A DNA stretch of 15,011 nucleotides from Hyphomicrobiales bacterium (lineage in GTDB: Bacteria > Pseudomonadota > Alphaproteobacteria > Rhizobiales > Aestuariivirgaceae), in NCBI GenBank assembly GCA_026987255.1, contig JALSNA010000150.1, positions 1 to 15,011 on the forward strand, in the 5' to 3' direction. Made by a program: the position numbers and the translations under genes. The notes beneath the pieces are model-generated. The model did not search any database and had not been told where the DNA came from. It was given only the letters and a program-made list of their open reading frames with translations. Shown here piece by piece: positions 13,880 to 15,011 of the stretch; position 1 is the stretch's first letter, and each line of letters opens with the position of its first letter.

Positions 13880-15011
13880 CATCTGCTCCTTGTCCGCTTC
13901 CGGCCATTCCCTGATGGTGGGAAAAACCGCCATCGTGCTGGCCTTGCGGATGGCCGCGCCCGCCGTCCGGGATGAAGGATGCCGGCCTGTCCTGGGCATT
14001 CATGGCCGGATCGGCGATGATGCGCACGATCGTCTGCCCATTCACGTGATCATGGGCGCGCAGGCGGCGCACGAGCTGATCGAGCCCGTGGCGCATGTGG
14101 TCCGCCAGCCTCTTGTCCGCAATGGTGATGGTGACCTCAAGGTCAGCGCCATGGATGGCCAGGCGCGCCATGACCGGGCCCAGGTGCGCCGGATGCAGGT
14201 GGATTTCCAGATTGCGCACCACCTTGCCCGCGCCCGAAAGCGGGCCTTGCATCACGCCGCCCGCAGCAGCCGGCAAGGCGTCCTGAAGTGCTTGCATGAG
14301 CTGTCTTGAGGCCCCTTGAAGCACGCTTGCGGGCTCCCGGACCACAGGAGCCGCGACCGGCGGCAGATGCTTTTGCTGCATGATGGCGATATCCTTGGGG
14401 ATGTCGCCTGCCCATTCGCCTGGCGGCCGCAGGCGCGGTGCATCCCCCCGGTGATGAGAGTGTCCAGGGCCTTCCCTTCCATCCCCTGCCGGGAGGGCCG
14501 CATGGGCACCATCGGGGGCGTCTTCGGCGCCAGAAGGCAAGCCTGAAGGCGCCGGAGCGGGCATGGCCTTGGCAAATTGCCCCTTGCACCCTGCGGTCTG
14601 CAACACGGGGGCTGCCGTCTTGCGGGCCGCCAATACACCAGAGGCCACAATCTGAAGATCCTTGGGCCATTCATCCCCCGGCAAGGGCGCCTGGGCGTTG
14701 TTTTCCAGGTCCTTGTCCGGAGACATGGGGCCTTTTTCGTCTGTCTCATCCTGGCCCTGCGTCCGCCTTTGCACAGACATCTGGGCACCGGCTTCCATGG
14801 CCAGGGCTTGCGCCTGCCGCGGCATGGTGTGCGCTGCGCAAGGGAGGATTTTTTCCGGCCAATCCCGCCCTGCCCTCTTTTCGGGCTTGCGCCGCGCATC
14901 CGCCTTGCCATCCGCATCAGCGGAGCGCACCGCCGCGTTGAGGGCGCGCTGAAAGAGCGCAAGAGATTTGCCTTTGTGGCCGGTCATGCCCTTGCCCTTG
15001 TCCACGCTGCC
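13770..15011 (-). CDS. fliK: Hook-length control protein FliK (MotD-like), possibly partial
   Basis: The frame is open at the right edge. An ATG at 14987 (MTGHKGKSLALF) with AAGGGC upstream could be the true start; a GTG at 15005 is possible, or the gene may begin outside. At least 405 residues are visible. The first ~290 are low-complexity and rich in Ala, Pro, Gly and Asp, as expected for the flexible ruler part. The conserved C-terminal domain runs from LEIHLHPAHLGPVMARLAIHGADLEV to HGLDQLVRRLRAHDHVNGQTIVRI, the FliK C-domain that signals the export gate to change substrate. The tail after residue ~340 is Gly/Gln/His-rich and overlaps the transglycosylase start by 110 bp in another frame. 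In Sinorhizobium this gene was first called motD. Confidence 0.85.
   Translation of the reverse strand, partial: GSVDKGKGMTGHKGKSLALFQRALNAAVRSADADGKADARRKPEKRAGRDWPEKILPCAAHTMPRQAQALAMEAGAQMSVQRRTQGQDETDEKGPMSPDKDLENNAQAPLPGDEWPKDLQIVASGVLAARKTAAPVLQTAGCKGQFAKAMPAPAPSGLPSGAEDAPDGAHAALPAGDGREGPGHSHHRGDAPRLRPPGEWAGDIPKDIAIMQQKHLPPVAAPVVREPASVLQGASRQLMQALQDALPAAAGGVMQGPLSGAGKVVRNLEIHLHPAHLGPVMARLAIHGADLEVTITIADKRLADHMRHGLDQLVRRLRAHDHVNGQTIVRIIADPAMNAQDRPASFIPDGGRGHPQGQHDGGFSHHQGMAGSGQGADDEDRRRQAARPQGPMAEDAADGPRDPSRGAGGSRYL

Overview
The window is GC-rich and carries a long, tightly packed flagellar gene block, all on the minus strand. The gene order, in the direction of transcription, is fliK (motD-like), lytic transglycosylase, rem/ftcR, flgE, flgK, flgL, flaF, flbT, flgD, fliQ, flhA, fliR, followed by five small genes of the flagellar operon tail. 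flaF, flbT and an OmpR-type Rem/FtcR regulator next to flgE are hallmarks of Alphaproteobacteria. This exact order matches the rhizobial (Hyphomicrobiales) flagellar regulon, so an order-level assignment is reasonable; the genus cannot be named from the sequence.

Layout. Positions 2-1069 (plus strand) hold the 3' part of an iron-sulfur protein with 4Fe-4S motifs and a zinc-ribbon-like tail, unrelated to motility. Positions 1070-1389 lie between two convergent transcription units and are almost wholly made of inverted repeats, including a likely bidirectional terminator and a perfect 20-bp hairpin. From 1390 to the right edge everything is flagellar. The tail (1390-3872) has a FliJ-like coiled-coil protein, a FlgJ-type rod-binding protein, a FlgN-like chaperone candidate, a FliL-like membrane protein and a further membrane-anchored protein. 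The middle (3876-7004) codes for export-gate parts FliR, FlhA and FliQ. Next come hook cap FlgD, flagellin regulators FlbT and FlaF, junction proteins FlgL and FlgK, and hook protein FlgE. The right end has the regulator Rem, a secreted transglycosylase and hook-length control protein FliK.

How the genes work together. Rem probably switches on the hook, junction and filament genes. The transglycosylase and the FlgJ-like protein help the structure cross the peptidoglycan. FlhA, FliQ and FliR export the subunits. FlgD caps the growing hook, which is built of FlgE; FliK sets hook length; FlgK and FlgL join hook to filament; FlaF and FlbT tune flagellin secretion and translation. Most genes overlap or are a few bases apart, suggesting translational coupling.

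The most unusual items are non-coding. A 161-bp element with 17-bp terminal inverted repeats and a nested rod-like palindrome lies between flgE and flgK and shares a base with the flgE stop codon. A dense set of competing hairpins fills the convergent intergenic region. Two 12-bp palindromes are stacked 11 bp apart upstream of the flgJ-like gene. I see no RNA gene, CRISPR array or intact insertion sequence.
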